Shown: piece by piece, positions 9,022-17,246 of the stretch
How the letters are laid out: each line of letters begins with the position of its first letter
Numbering within the stretch: the first letter of the stretch is position 1
Source of the DNA: DASTFP01 sp963816855
GTDB lineage: Bacteria; Verrucomicrobiota; Verrucomicrobiia; Chthoniobacterales; Terrimicrobiaceae
Length of the DNA stretch: 64,000 bases
Direction of reading: 5' to 3'
Assembly: GCA_963816855.1 (NCBI GenBank)
Contig: CAWFMA010000007.1
Coordinates: 186,001 to 250,000, forward strand
Translations under genes and position numbers: made by a program
The notes under the pieces: model-generated
The model's database searches: none
What the model was told of the DNA's origin: nothing
The model's input: the letters and a program-made list of their open reading frames with translations, nothing else

Positions 9022-10263
9022 CTATTTGTCGCTCAGGTTGGCCACACCCGGCAAGATTTTGCCCTCGAGCAGTTCCAAGGAGGCGCCCCCGCCGGTCGAG
9101 GCGTGGCTTACCTTGTCCACCACCTTGAATTTCTTCGCAGCTGTTGCGGTGTCGCCTCCGCCAACCACCGAGGTCGCGCCGGCGGCGGTCGCCGCGGCGA
9201 TCGCTTCGGCCATCACTTTTGTGCCTTCGGCAAAGCGGTCGAATTCAAACACACCGGGCGGTCCATTCCAGATAATTGTCTTTGCCCGGGCGATCACCTC
9301 GTTGAAGAGTTGACGGCTCTTGGGGCCGACGTCGAGGCCCAGCCAGCCCGAAGGGATCCCCGTCTTGTCGTCGACGGTTTGCGTCTGGGCGTTTGCGTCG
9401 AATTTGTCGCCGCAGACAAAGTCCACGGGGAGGTGGATTTTGACTCCCGCGGCGCTGGCTTTCTCCATCAACTCCTGGACGATTTTCGCGCCCTCCGGAT
9501 CAAACATGCTGTCACCGATCTCCATTCCGTCGATCATCTTTTTGAAGGTAAATGCCATCCCTCCCCCAATAATGATCTCGTTGGCTTTGTCGAGGAGGTT
9601 GCGGATCAATGGGATCTTGTCCGCCACCTTCGCACCGCCGAGGATTGCCAGCACGGGCCGTTTGGGAGCCTCGAGGACCGACGCGAACGCGTCGAGTTCC
9701 TTTTGCATCAGGAAGCCGGCCACCTTTTCCTGCAGGTTTACGCCGACGACGGAGGAATGTGCCCGATGCGCGGTACCAAATGCGTCGTTGGCGTAGATAT
9801 CACCGAGCTTGGTAAGAGAGGTTCGGAATGCTTCAACCTTTTCCGGGTCTGCCTTCGTCTTGGTGCCGTCCTTGTTTTTCACCTTTCCCTCTTCCTCGAT
9901 GTGAAAGCGAAGATTCTCGAGCAGGGCCACCTCTCCGGGCTTCAGTGAGGCACACGCCGCTTCCACCTCGGGGCCCACGCAATCGGGCAGAAACTTCACC
10001 GGCTTTCCGAGGAGTTCCTGGAGTTTTTCTGCAATCGGCTTGAGGGTGTACTTTCCTACTCTCTTGCCGTCCGGTCGGCCCAGATGACTCATCAAGACCA
10101 GGGACCCTCCCTGATCGAGGATATACTTGATCGTCGGCAGCGCCGCCGAAATCCGGGCGGAATTTGTAATCGCCCCCGTTTCCTTGTCTTGCGGGACGTT
10201 AAAATCGACGCGCATGATCACGCGGCGCCCTTTTAGCGGGATATCGGTGATGGACTTCTTCAT
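9022..10263 (-). CDS. pgk: phosphoglycerate kinase
   Basis: 413 residues from the ATG at 10261-10263 (MKKSITDIPLKGRRVIMRVD). The longer open frame upstream overlaps gap and has no homology. Family signatures are RVDFNVP near the N-terminus, LMSHLGRPDGKR, and the C-terminal nucleotide-binding GGGDTATAAKKF. It transfers phosphate between 1,3-bisphosphoglycerate and ADP in glycolysis. It starts 26 bases after the gap stop and so is very probably co-transcribed with it, with tpiA following. Confidence 0.96.
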   Translation of the reverse strand: MKKSITDIPLKGRRVIMRVDFNVPQDKETGAITNSARISAALPTIKYILDQGGSLVLMSHLGRPDGKRVGKYTLKPIAEKLQELLGKPVKFLPDCVGPEVEAACASLKPGEVALLENLRFHIEEEGKVKNKDGTKTKADPEKVEAFRTSLTKLGDIYANDAFGTAHRAHSSVVGVNLQEKVAGFLMQKELDAFASVLEAPKRPVLAILGGAKVADKIPLIRNLLDKANEIIIGGGMAFTFKKMIDGMEIGDSMFDPEGAKIVQELMEKASAAGVKIHLPVDFVCGDKFDANAQTQTVDDKTGIPSGWLGLDVGPKSRQLFNEVIARAKTIIWNGPPGVFEFDRFAEGTKVMAEAIAAATAAGATSVVGGGDTATAAKKFKVVDKVSHASTGGGASLELLEGKILPGVANLSDK

Positions 10264-10289
10264 GGGTTTCCCGAAGGAAATGGCGAATT

Positions 10290-11324
10290 CTAGGCGATTT
10301 GCTTCAGCAAATCCACGCAGCGACAGCTGTAGCCCCACTCGTTGTCGTACCAGCTCACGAGTTTGAAGAAGTTGCTGTTCAACTCGATGCCGCTGCCGGC
10401 GTCGAAAATGCTGGAACGTATGTCATGAATAAAGTCGCTGGAGACGACTTGATCCTCGGTGTAGCCGAGAATCCCCTTGAGATAGGTTTCGCTGGCGTTC
10501 TTCATGGCAGCGCAAATCTCCTTGTAGCTCGTCGACTTTTTCGTTTTGACTGTAAGATCGACGACGGAAACGGTTGGCGTCGGGATGCGGAAAGCCATCC
10601 CGGTTAACTTGCCCTTGACTTCCGGGCAAACGAGAGCGACGGCCTTGGCAGCACCGGTGGTGCTCGGAATGATATTGACGGCGGCGGTGCGTCCACCCTT
10701 CCAGTCCTTCATTGACGGACCATCGACCGTTTTCTGCGTGGCCGTGTAGCTGTGAATGGTCGTCATCAGCCCCTCTTCAATCCCAAAGCCTTCCTTCAGA
10801 AGCACGTGAACGACGGGCGCGAGGCAGTTGGTGGTGCAACTCGCGTTGGAGATAATGTGATGTTTGGCGGCATCGTACTTGTCGTTGTTGACTCCCATGA
10901 CGATCGTGATGTCCTCGCCCTTCGCCGGGGCCGAAATGATCACCTTTTTTGCCCCGGCCTCAAGATGGCCTTTGGCCTTCGCGCTGTCGGTAAAGAGGCC
11001 GGTTGATTCCACGACAACGTCTACACCCAGGTCCTTCCATGGAAGAGCAGCAGGCCCTTGCTTGACAGCAAGGCATTTGATCTTGTTTCCGTTGACCACC
11101 AGCGTGTCGTCCTCGGCGGCTCCGGAAGATTTCTCGCTGTAGACTTCGCCTTTGAATCCGCCCTGCGTGGAATCGTATTTTACGAGATATGCCAGGTTAT
11201 CTGCGGGGACGAGGTCATTTACCGCTGCGACCTTGTAGCCCTGATCGAGGAGCCCCTGCTCAACCATCGCGCGAAAGAAAAGCCGTCCGATGCGTCCGAA
11301 GCCGTTGATGCCGATTGTAGCCAT
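10290..11324 (-). CDS. gap: glyceraldehyde-3-phosphate dehydrogenase
   Basis: 344 residues. The NAD-binding motif is INGFGRIGRLFFRA at the N-terminus, and the catalytic cysteine is C163 in SNASCTTNCLAP. The C-terminal SWYDNEWGYSCRCVDL is typical of the glycolytic GapA type. It oxidises glyceraldehyde 3-phosphate to 1,3-bisphosphoglycerate, the substrate of the next gene product, Pgk. It lies 61 bases downstream of aroK, so a promoter could sit in that gap. Confidence 0.96.
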   Translation of the reverse strand: MATIGINGFGRIGRLFFRAMVEQGLLDQGYKVAAVNDLVPADNLAYLVKYDSTQGGFKGEVYSEKSSGAAEDDTLVVNGNKIKCLAVKQGPAALPWKDLGVDVVVESTGLFTDSAKAKGHLEAGAKKVIISAPAKGEDITIVMGVNNDKYDAAKHHIISNASCTTNCLAPVVHVLLKEGFGIEEGLMTTIHSYTATQKTVDGPSMKDWKGGRTAAVNIIPSTTGAAKAVALVCPEVKGKLTGMAFRIPTPTVSVVDLTVKTKKSTSYKEICAAMKNASETYLKGILGYTEDQVVSSDFIHDIRSSIFDAGSGIELNSNFFKLVSWYDNEWGYSCRCVDLLKQIA

Positions 11325-11385
11325 TTGAATGTATTGGTTTTGGGTTTGCGTGTCCGCTCAGTTAAGTCTCAACTGGCAGAGAGCG

Positions 11386-11916
11386 TCAACTCTCAAAACT
11401 TCGATACTTGCGCAAAGCCTCGTCCAGCAACAAATGCGCCGTCTCCTCGTGATCCGTGCGCGTGCAATCAATTCGGAAGTCCGCCGTCGAACCGTACAGC
11501 TCGCGCCGCTTTTGCAGCAAGCTATCGAAGGTCTCTCGGGGATTCTCCGTTTGCAGCAACGGTCTCCTGCCGCTGCGAATGGCCCGCTCGAAGAGAATGT
11601 CGGGACTCGCGTCCAGCCAGGCCACCACGCCTATGCTTTTGAGGGTTTGGCGATTGGCGGCGCAAAGAACGATGCCGCCGCCGGTCGAAAGAACGATGCC
11701 GTAGACGCCCACCAGCCGCTCGAGCGATTGCTTCTCGACCTCGCGATAGTAGGCCTCGCCGCTGGTGGAGAAAATCTCCGGGATATCCCGGTGCTCGCTC
11801 CGGACGACGAGTTCGTCGGTATCCACAAAACGATGCCCTGTCAGCGTGGCAAGGCGACGGCCCACCGAGGATTTCCCGCATCCCATAAATCCGATGAGCA
11901 CGAGATTGGGCAACAT
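11386..11916 (-). CDS. aroK: shikimate kinase
   Basis: A 176-residue P-loop kinase with Walker A GFMGCGKSS at 9-17, the shikimate-binding DTDEL and EYYREVE-like segment, and the GGGI motif that binds the shikimate ring. The adenine-region RRPLL motif is present. It phosphorylates shikimate in the aromatic amino acid pathway. It is 4 bases downstream of a cold-shock gene and 61 bases upstream of gap, an odd set of neighbours for an aro gene. Confidence 0.93.
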   Translation of the reverse strand: MLPNLVLIGFMGCGKSSVGRRLATLTGHRFVDTDELVVRSEHRDIPEIFSTSGEAYYREVEKQSLERLVGVYGIVLSTGGGIVLCAANRQTLKSIGVVAWLDASPDILFERAIRSGRRPLLQTENPRETFDSLLQKRRELYGSTADFRIDCTRTDHEETAHLLLDEALRKYRSFES

Positions 11917-11920
11917 GCCC

Positions 11921-12124
11921 TCAAATTCTCACAACATTCCTCGCTCGTGAACCCTTTTGATCTTCGTAAAGTTCATATTCGACCTCCTCGCCCTCCTTCA
12001 AGGTTCTAAACCCCTTCGTGACGATCGCCGAAAAGTGGACAAAGATATCTCCGTTCACCGCAGGATCTACGATGAATCCAAAGCCCTTTTTCTCGTTGAA
12101 CCATTTTACTATTCCTCTGGCCAT
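11921..12124 (-). CDS. cold-shock domain protein (CspA family)
   Basis: 67 residues from the ATG at 12122-12124; the open frame is longer upstream but only this part is a cold-shock domain. Both RNA-binding motifs are clear: RNP1 KGFGFIV and RNP2 DIFVHFSAI, with the starting GIVKWFNEKKGFGF. Such proteins bind single-stranded RNA or DNA and melt secondary structure. The gene is the first of a close series, csp then aroK 4 bases later, so a csp-type leader and promoter may drive aroK. It diverges from purE with about 100 bases between. Confidence 0.93.
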   Translation of the reverse strand: MARGIVKWFNEKKGFGFIVDPAVNGDIFVHFSAIVTKGFRTLKEGEEVEYELYEDQKGSRARNVVRI

Positions 12125-12227
12125 ATCCTTCTGATAGTCTTTCGAGGCTCGGCAGAAGCAGCGTCTCTGCACATTTTTGCGCGCAGGGAGGCTTAACCGG
12201 CACTTCTCATACCAATTGTCACGGAAG

Positions 12228-12731
12228 ATGGAGCAAACTTCGGGCCAATCCCCACTGATTGGCGTGGTCATGGGCAGCAAATCGGACTGGGAAACGATGC
12301 GCGAGGCTTCCCGTTTGCTGGAAAGGCTACTGGTTCCCCACGAGTGCAAAGTTGTTTCCGCGCATCGGACTCCGCAGTACATGGCCGAGTATGCGTCGTC
12401 TGCCGTGGCGCGAGGATTGAGGGCGATCATTGCGGGCGCCGGAGGCGCCGCGCACTTGCCTGGGATGATTGCGGCGCAGACTGAATTGCCGGTCCTTGGG
12501 GTTCCGATCCAAAGCCGGTCACTCAACGGGATCGATTCGCTCTTGTCGATTGTGCAAATGCCTGCCGGCGTCCCTGTTGCCACCTTTGCGATCGGTGTGG
12601 CCGGCGCGAAGAACGCGGCCCTCTTTGCCGCCTCGCTCCTGGCTGGGGATTACCCGGCAATTCGGAATGCCCTTGGGGCTTTTCGGCGCCAGCAGACTCA
12701 GGATAGCCTCGATAGCATGCTGGAGAGTTGA
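12228..12731 (+). CDS. purE: N5-carboxyaminoimidazole ribonucleotide mutase
   Basis: 167 residues from the ATG at 12228, preceded by a purine-rich ACGGAAG; the frame extends upstream without homology. The signature is GVVMGSKSDWETM at the N-terminus, followed by SAHRTP and AGAGGAAHLPGM, which line the active site. It moves the carboxyl group of N5-CAIR to C4 in purine synthesis. No purK is beside it. The stop overlaps the start of the next gene. Confidence 0.95.
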   Translation: MEQTSGQSPLIGVVMGSKSDWETMREASRLLERLLVPHECKVVSAHRTPQYMAEYASSAVARGLRAIIAGAGGAAHLPGMIAAQTELPVLGVPIQSRSLNGIDSLLSIVQMPAGVPVATFAIGVAGAKNAALFAASLLAGDYPAIRNALGAFRRQQTQDSLDSMLES

Positions 12732-13687
12732 AAACCCGGGTCGTTTCCGCCCCGGAGGGCGTTGTCGAGGCGGTCAAGCTTCTAGCCGCGGGAGAGCTTG
12801 TCGCTTTGCCCACGGAAACCGTCTATGGTCTTGCCGCCGCGGCGCTCAACTCCCTGGCCTGCGCCAAGATTTTTGAAGCCAAGGAACGCCCGCTTAACGA
12901 CCCTCTGATCGTCCATTTTACTGATATCGAATGGCTCACGCGTCTTGCCCGTCCAGGCAAACTGGCCATTAGGCTGGCGAGAGAATTCTGGCCGGGGCCG
13001 CTCACCATGGTGCTTCCCCGCACCGATTTGGTGCCTGATTTGGTGACTTCCGGCCAGAACACGGTCGCGTTGCGCATGAGCGCTCATCCGGTCTTTCGGC
13101 AAATCGCGGAAATGTACGCCCGGCCCATTGCCGCTCCGAGCGCCAATCGATTTGGGCGGATCAGTCCGACGACTGCCGGGCACGTAATGGCGGAACTGGG
13201 AGGACGGATCCCGCTCATCGTCGATGGCGGAGCTTGTGCCCACGGTCTCGAATCGACGATCGTGCGGGTGGGAGAGGAAAGTCTGGAGATTTTGCGCCAC
13301 GGGCCGATCCTCGAAGAGTGCTTGTCGGAGTTCGGCAGGATTGAGCCGCCCAATTGCCGGATCAGGGTTCCAGGCTCGACGGAGAGCCACTATGCGCCCC
13401 GCACGCCGCTGATTATTATCCAGGCACTAGGTTCTCACGGATTGAAAAGGAGCGACTGGCCCTCGAAAACGGGGCTGCTTCTCTGGTCCGGCTCCGCCGA
13501 AGGGTTCGAAGCTTCCGAGCGCCTCAGCCCGACGCGGGATTTTCGGGAGGCCGCCGCCAATCTCTACAGCGCGATGAGGCGCCTTGACGAGGTAGGCCTG
13601 GACTTGATCGTGGCGGAAGCGGTCCCGGAAACCGGCTTGGGCGTTGCGATCATGGAGCGATTGCGCAAGGCTGCCGCGCGTGGGTAA
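12728..13687 (+). CDS. tsaC: L-threonylcarbamoyladenylate synthase (Sua5/YwlC type)
   Basis: The 319-residue protein has the YrdC/TsaC fold in its first about 200 residues (LPTETVYGLAAAA, KIFEAKERPLNDPLIVH, APSANRFGRISPT). The C-terminal Sua5 domain makes it the long form, and the linker SPGSTESHYAP-type motif is present (PGSTESHYAPRTPL). It makes threonylcarbamoyl-AMP for the t6A modification of tRNAs reading ANN codons. The start is a TTG at 12728 whose bases overlap the purE TGA, which suggests translational coupling. The 3' end overlaps murJ. Confidence 0.92.
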   Translation: MKTRVVSAPEGVVEAVKLLAAGELVALPTETVYGLAAAALNSLACAKIFEAKERPLNDPLIVHFTDIEWLTRLARPGKLAIRLAREFWPGPLTMVLPRTDLVPDLVTSGQNTVALRMSAHPVFRQIAEMYARPIAAPSANRFGRISPTTAGHVMAELGGRIPLIVDGGACAHGLESTIVRVGEESLEILRHGPILEECLSEFGRIEPPNCRIRVPGSTESHYAPRTPLIIIQALGSHGLKRSDWPSKTGLLLWSGSAEGFEASERLSPTRDFREAAANLYSAMRRLDEVGLDLIVAEAVPETGLGVAIMERLRKAAARG

Positions 13688-15272
13688 CCGACACCAACTC
13701 AACACCCGGGCCAGCGGCGTCATCGCTGTGGCGGTTATGTGCTCGCGTGCGCTAGGCCTGGTGCGGGAAATGCTCTTCGCCGGCCTGTTTGGCTCCGCGC
13801 TGATGGGCATCTTTACGATCGCGTTTCGTGCCCCGAATCTGCTGCGCGATCTTTTCGCCGAAGGCGCTCTTTCCACGGCATTTGTGACCGTCTTCTCGCA
13901 GAAGATTGAAAGAGAAGGGGACGTCTCCGCCTGGTCGCTTGTCTCAAAGGTGATGACGCTGACGGCCATTTTCATCAGCCTGGTCAGTCTGCTGGGCGTG
14001 GTATTCGCCAGACAGCTTATCGGCATTCTGGCGCCGGGATTCGCTCCACAGGATGCGGACCTTACCGTTCGGCTCACCCAGATCATGTATCCCTTTATTC
14101 TGCTGGTTTCGCTTGCCGCGCTGGTAATGGGAATTCTCAACGCCAAGAACGTCTTCGGGGTTCCCGCGATGGCCTCAAGTTTCTTTAATCTAGGCTCCAT
14201 CGCGGGCGGGGTTGTCTTTGGCTGGCTCTTTGACCCGGGATTTGGCGAGAAAGCCTTGACCGGCCTGGCGATCGGAACGCTCGTTGGCGGCTTTCTTCAA
14301 TTGGCGGTTCAATTGCCCAGCCTGCGGAGAATCGGCTACGAATTCCGACCGGACTTCCAGTGGAATGATCCCGGGATTCGAAAAATCCTCGTCCTCATGG
14401 TCCCCTCGGTTATTGCCGCCAGCGCGGTCCAGATCAATGTGATGGTCAATAGCAGTTTCGCGTCGTTCCTTGGGAAGGAAGCGGTGTCCTGGTTGAGTTT
14501 TGCCTTTCGTCTCATGCAACTTCCGATTGGCGTTTTTGGAGTTGCCGTGGCGACGATCACCTTGCCGGTCGTCTCGCGGATTGCCGCGCATTCCGACCGA
14601 TCGGAGTTCGGCCCAACCCTAAGCAAGGCGCTGCGGTTGGCGGTCTTTCTTACCCTCCCGGCCGGGGTTGGCTTGTATTTTCTCGCCCAACCGATCATCG
14701 CAGTCATTTACGAGCGCGGCGAGTTCAGGCAACACGACACCGAGCAGACCGGCTTGGCGCTGCAATTCTACTCGATAGGTCTCGTCGCCTATTCCTGCGT
14801 CAAGGTGCTCTCGCCGGCGTTTTATGCGATCGACAGGAAGTGGACACCCATGCTGGTGAGTTTTGCGGTGATCGCGCTGAATTTCGGCCTCAATTATTTC
14901 TTTATTTTTCATTTCGGGCTCGGGCATCGCGGCTTGGCGCTGGCCACTTCCATTTCGGCCGGGGCGAATTTTCTTACGCTCTACGTGCTGATGGGACGCA
15001 ACGCGGAATCGCTCGAGACGAAGCGCTTTCTGGGAGCGATTCTTCGTTGCGGTTTGGCTGCGGCGGTTCTCGGGTTCGTTTGCTGGCTTGGCGTGATCCA
15101 TGGGGCGCCGTGGCTCGGCAGCCCTAGCTTGTGGCGAAAGGCCGCCGTGCTCGCCGCGGTAATTGTATGCGCCGGAAGCGTTTATGTCTTTATTTGCTTT
15201 GCTCTTCGCGTGGAGGAAGTCAGGGTGTTTTCGCGGGTTTTTGCGGACAGAATCGCTCGGCGCTTGAAATAA
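13680..15272 (+). CDS. murJ: lipid II flippase
   Basis: About 530 residues with many membrane segments (MATE/MviN fold). The family opening is ASGVIAVAVMCSRALGLVREM, and the conserved FRAPNLLRDLFAEGALSTAF follows; its arginines are needed for lipid II transport in MurJ. I place the start at the GTG at 13680, inside the last codons of tsaC, because homology begins there (VGNRHQLNTRASG). An ATG at 13644 is possible but lies deeper in tsaC. It carries the peptidoglycan precursor across the inner membrane. Confidence 0.93.
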   Translation: MGNRHQLNTRASGVIAVAVMCSRALGLVREMLFAGLFGSALMGIFTIAFRAPNLLRDLFAEGALSTAFVTVFSQKIEREGDVSAWSLVSKVMTLTAIFISLVSLLGVVFARQLIGILAPGFAPQDADLTVRLTQIMYPFILLVSLAALVMGILNAKNVFGVPAMASSFFNLGSIAGGVVFGWLFDPGFGEKALTGLAIGTLVGGFLQLAVQLPSLRRIGYEFRPDFQWNDPGIRKILVLMVPSVIAASAVQINVMVNSSFASFLGKEAVSWLSFAFRLMQLPIGVFGVAVATITLPVVSRIAAHSDRSEFGPTLSKALRLAVFLTLPAGVGLYFLAQPIIAVIYERGEFRQHDTEQTGLALQFYSIGLVAYSCVKVLSPAFYAIDRKWTPMLVSFAVIALNFGLNYFFIFHFGLGHRGLALATSISAGANFLTLYVLMGRNAESLETKRFLGAILRCGLAAAVLGFVCWLGVIHGAPWLGSPSLWRKAAVLAAVIVCAGSVYVFICFALRVEEVRVFSRVFADRIARRLK

Positions 15273-15468
15273 GAAGTGCCGGTGGCGGCGCATTTTTGGC
15301 GTAGGATCCAGAAAGTTCCGGCGCGTCCGGCCGAGCTTTTCGCAGAGGAGCGAAGTGTCCTCCAACTCACGCCGAAGTTCGTCCGACCCGGCAAGATCCT
15401 TTTCGGCGGCCCGTGACACTTCGAAGGCCCGGTTTCCATCCCGATTCCGCGACCGGAGCGAATCGACG

Positions 15469-16410
15469 ATGCCGCCACAAATCGATGTCCTGGGACTGGG
15501 GAGCGCCGCGGTGGACGAGATTCTCTACGTCGAGACATATCCTTCGCCCGATACGAAGACGCGCGTCCTTCGGCGGGAACTCCGTTGCGGGGGACTTACG
15601 GCGACGGCTTTGGTAGCGGCCACGCGGCTTGGCGCTCGATGCGCCTATGCTGGCCGACTGGGCCTCGACTACGAGTCGCGCCTGGTGGAGGAGTATCTTG
15701 CGAGAGAGCGCGTGGATCTTTCTCAAGCTTCCCGGGCTGCGGAAAACGGCGTTGTCAGCTCCACGATCATCCTGGCGATGGATACCGGTTCGCGGAACGT
15801 CTTCTCCAGGTCATCGGGGCTCACTGGGGCGCATGAAAGCGCGCCGCCGGAGGCTCTGATTCGAAATTCGCGCTCTCTTTTTGTTGATCATCACGGGGTG
15901 CCGGGCGCGATCCGCGCGTCCCGGGTTGCCCACGACGCCGGCGTTCCTGTCGTCGCGGACCTGGAGCGCGCCGATTCGCCGCGCTTCGAGGAACTCCTTG
16001 CGCTGGTGAACCACCTTGTGGTTTCGGAGACCTTTGCGCGCCGTATCACAGGGTGCGCTTCTCCCGAATCAGCGATTCGCGCTTTGTGGAGTAAGGGCCG
16101 CTCGGTCGTTATCCTCACCTGCGGGGCCACGGGATGCTGGTATGCCGAATCCCCCCCATCGCCACATTTCTTCCCCGCTTTCCGCGTCGAAGCAAGGGAC
16201 ACCGCTGGCTGCGGTGACGTGTTTCATGGCGCATACGTGTCGAGTCTGGCGCGCGGTCGGACTCTGATCGAGCGCGTAAAATTCGCCTCGGCGGCTGCTG
16301 CGCTCTACGCCTCGGCATCGAGAGAGGATCGGATCCCGCGCCGCACGGAAGTAAACCATTTTCAGAAGGCTTTCGAATCGAAATCGCTGCTGGCGGCGAA
16401 GTCCTCGTGA
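15469..16410 (+). CDS. PfkB-family sugar kinase with a GCGD active-site variant
   Basis: 313 residues from the ATG at 15469, where homology starts (MPPQIDVLGLGSAAVDEILY); the preceding 38 codons look non-coding. It is a ribokinase-type kinase with CGGLTATALVAATRLG near the sugar site. The C-terminal catalytic motif is DTAGCGDVFHGAYV rather than the common DTxGAGDxF, but the catalytic aspartate is kept. The GCGDVFHGA form marks a subgroup whose substrates vary. It lies 195 bases after murJ and converges on lpxA. Confidence 0.85.
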   Translation: MPPQIDVLGLGSAAVDEILYVETYPSPDTKTRVLRRELRCGGLTATALVAATRLGARCAYAGRLGLDYESRLVEEYLARERVDLSQASRAAENGVVSSTIILAMDTGSRNVFSRSSGLTGAHESAPPEALIRNSRSLFVDHHGVPGAIRASRVAHDAGVPVVADLERADSPRFEELLALVNHLVVSETFARRITGCASPESAIRALWSKGRSVVILTCGATGCWYAESPPSPHFFPAFRVEARDTAGCGDVFHGAYVSSLARGRTLIERVKFASAAAALYASASREDRIPRRTEVNHFQKAFESKSLLAAKSS

Positions 16411-16453
16411 TCGTTGTCGCGGGGCAACCCGCACGGTCCGAGTCGCGGCGCTC

Positions 16454-17221
16454 CTATCTCACGATGCCGCGTTTGCTGGCTTCGATGAACTCGAGGAGGT
16501 GCGCGATGTGCTCGTTCTGCGGAAATTCCTGCCGGATTGTCTCGCAGGCTTGCCGGACGTTGAGATTTGCCCGGCAGAGCAGGCGATAGGCTTCGCGCAG
16601 CGTACGGATCTCTTCGGCGCTGAATCCTCGGCGTTCGAGCCCGACTTGATTTACCCCGCGAATCTCGGCCGGATTGCCGTCTGCAATCATGTAGGGAGGA
16701 ACGTCCTGTACAATCTTTGTGCAACCGCCCAGGATGGCGTGCCTGCCAATCCGGCAAAATTGGTGCACCCCGCAGAGACCGCCGACAACGGCATGGTCCT
16801 CAACGATTACGTGGCCGGCGAGGGTGCCATTGTTGGAAAAAATCACGTGATTTCCGACCGTGCAGTCATGCGCGACGTGCGAATAGGCAAGGAAGTTATT
16901 GTGACTTCCAATCAACGTCTTCGTATCCGGCATGGTGCCGCGATTCACGGTACAGAACTCTCGAAAGCTGTTGTGGTCCCCGATCTCGAGAAACGTCGGC
17001 TCGCCCCGATACTTTAAGTCCTGGCTGCGCTGTCCAATCGAACTGAAGGGAAAGAACCGGTTGGCCTGCCCGATAGTCGCCGGTCCGGCGATCGAGACGT
17101 GATTTGCCAGAATGCAGCCGGAACCGATGGTGACGTGACCGTCGATGACGCAGTAAGGCCCGATCTCAACATCGTCGGCAACTTGCGCGCCGGCATGAAC
17201 AATCGCGGTGGGATGAATCAT
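16454..17221 (-). CDS. lpxA: acyl-[ACP]-UDP-N-acetylglucosamine O-acyltransferase
   Basis: 255 residues from the ATG at 17219-17221 (MIHPTAIVHAGAQVADDVEI). The left-handed beta-helix hexapeptide repeats fill the first about 180 residues. The catalytic histidine region AYSHVAHDCTVGNHVI (H118, equal to E. coli H125) and the NNGTLAGHV turn are present, and the C-terminal helical part follows. It performs the first step of lipid A synthesis. It starts 25 bases after the lpxC-fabZ stop, so both are on one transcript. Confidence 0.95.
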   Translation of the reverse strand: MIHPTAIVHAGAQVADDVEIGPYCVIDGHVTIGSGCILANHVSIAGPATIGQANRFFPFSSIGQRSQDLKYRGEPTFLEIGDHNSFREFCTVNRGTMPDTKTLIGSHNNFLAYSHVAHDCTVGNHVIFSNNGTLAGHVIVEDHAVVGGLCGVHQFCRIGRHAILGGCTKIVQDVPPYMIADGNPAEIRGVNQVGLERRGFSAEEIRTLREAYRLLCRANLNVRQACETIRQEFPQNEHIAHLLEFIEASKRGIVR

Positions 17222-17246
17222 TCCAGGCCGGAACCTCGAAGAACTG

